64,000 nt of DNA, from assembly GCA_015272395.1 (NCBI GenBank), contig JACYLQ010000033.1, forward strand, positions 62,001 to 126,000, written 5' to 3'. The notes beneath the pieces were generated by a model, which was not told the DNA's origin, searched no databases, and saw only the letters and a program-made list of their open reading frames with translations. The translations under genes were made by a program, and so were the position numbers. Of the stretch, positions 63,698 through 64,000 are shown piece by piece (positions within the stretch are counted from its first letter, which is position 1; each line of letters opens with the position of its first letter). This DNA is from Calothrix sp. C42_A2020_038. GTDB taxonomy: Bacteria; Cyanobacteriota; Cyanobacteriia; Cyanobacteriales; Nostocaceae.

Positions 63698-64000
63698 TTA
63701 TTCAGTAGAAGTAGTATCAGCGGAACTACGTTCCTGTACTTGCTTTGTAGGTACTACTATATCGGAACTGGAACGTTCAGATGAGTTTGAGGATGAAGGA
63801 ACAGTTGGTACTACTACCGAACCATTGGGTTGCGATGGTGTACTTTGTGATTTATTTCCTGGTGATACCTTAGTACGAGAATCACGCACTGTTCGCAATC
63901 TTTCTACTAAAGAGGGAGAAGGTTGACTTGATGGGACCTTTGGTGCAGCACTCCCACTCGAATCACTGGCATTATTGCCATTACCTGCACCATAATTACG
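63698..64000 (-). CDS. Partial protein with Ser/Pro/Thr/Asn-rich C terminus
   Basis: The minus-strand frame is open from the right edge of the window to the stop at 63698-63700, giving the last 100 residues of a larger protein. The composition is dominated by Ser, Pro, Thr, Asn, Gly and Gln (for example GAGNGNNASDSSGSAAP and ERSSSDIVVPTKQVQERSS), as in disordered tails of surface or cell-division proteins. An internal TTG at 63898 is not a credible start. The main domain lies outside the window. Confidence 0.55.
   Translation of the reverse strand, partial: RNYGAGNGNNASDSSGSAAPKVPSSQPSPSLVERLRTVRDSRTKVSPGNKSQSTPSQPNGSVVVPTVPSSSNSSERSSSDIVVPTKQVQERSSADTTSTE

Overview
The window is chromosomal DNA of a filamentous-type cyanobacterium. 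Evidence: protein families largely confined to cyanobacteria (DUF3155, DUF3611, a CCB2/CCB4-like protein, tandem SLH-type proteins, DUF2231 proteins beside a cytochrome oxidase), a ferredoxin-type sulfite reductase, moderate-to-low GC, and TAGGAGT heptamer repeats. The order Nostocales is likely but is not proved by this sequence. A striking signature is the palindrome GGCGCC, seen about 75 times by eye, while the usual cyanobacterial HIP1 octamer GCGATCGC was found once.

Layout. 1-4.7 kb: an exopolysaccharide-type cluster (a partial membrane glycosyltransferase or polymerase, two GT4 enzymes and one GT2). 4.9-5.8 kb: a PEP-CTERM secreted protein, then about 950 bases of gene-poor DNA. 6.7-11.2 kb: five genes for a haem-copper terminal oxidase whose subunit II has lost the CuA ligands and whose subunit I has the YSHP signature, i.e. 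an ARTO/quinol-oxidase-like enzyme. 11.3-19.7 kb: exported functions (metal-chelate binding lipoprotein, S41 peptidase-like protein, 5'-nucleotidase, an orphan RND adaptor, gamma-glutamyltransferase). 19.7-26.6 kb: small accessory enzymes and regulators, including a Vat-like acetyltransferase beside an Uma2 remnant, an AraC/azoreductase pair, and a RetSat-like oxidoreductase divergent from a TetR regulator across a palindromic operator.

26.8-38.4 kb: an ABC exporter, a two-gene unit made of a RelE-like domain fused to a superfamily I helicase plus a coiled-coil membrane-anchored protein, sulfite reductase, an outer-membrane barrel, CutA, and three conserved proteins of unknown function. 38.7 kb: tRNA-Arg(TCT). 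39-42.2 kb: a lipoprotein and two paralogous envelope proteins, one with SLH repeats. 42-50.9 kb: housekeeping genes (histidine kinase, DUF3155, CCB-like, PadR, serS, rseP, nth, rpsN) with a probable structured RNA near 46.0 kb. 50.9-51.0 kb: the end of an IS200/IS605-type element. 51-64 kb: aat, two pentapeptide-repeat proteins, an alpha/beta hydrolase, a GH10-like protein, a broken DUF2358 gene, an ethylene-receptor-like kinase, a CBS protein with a degenerate kinase domain, an EamA transporter, a staphylococcal-nuclease-like protein, and a partial Ser/Pro-rich protein at the right edge.

The best candidate for an undescribed system is the RelE-helicase plus coiled-coil pair at 28932-32039. 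No CRISPR array, rRNA or complete transposase was found. Functional names rest on motif recognition by eye; no database search was run.
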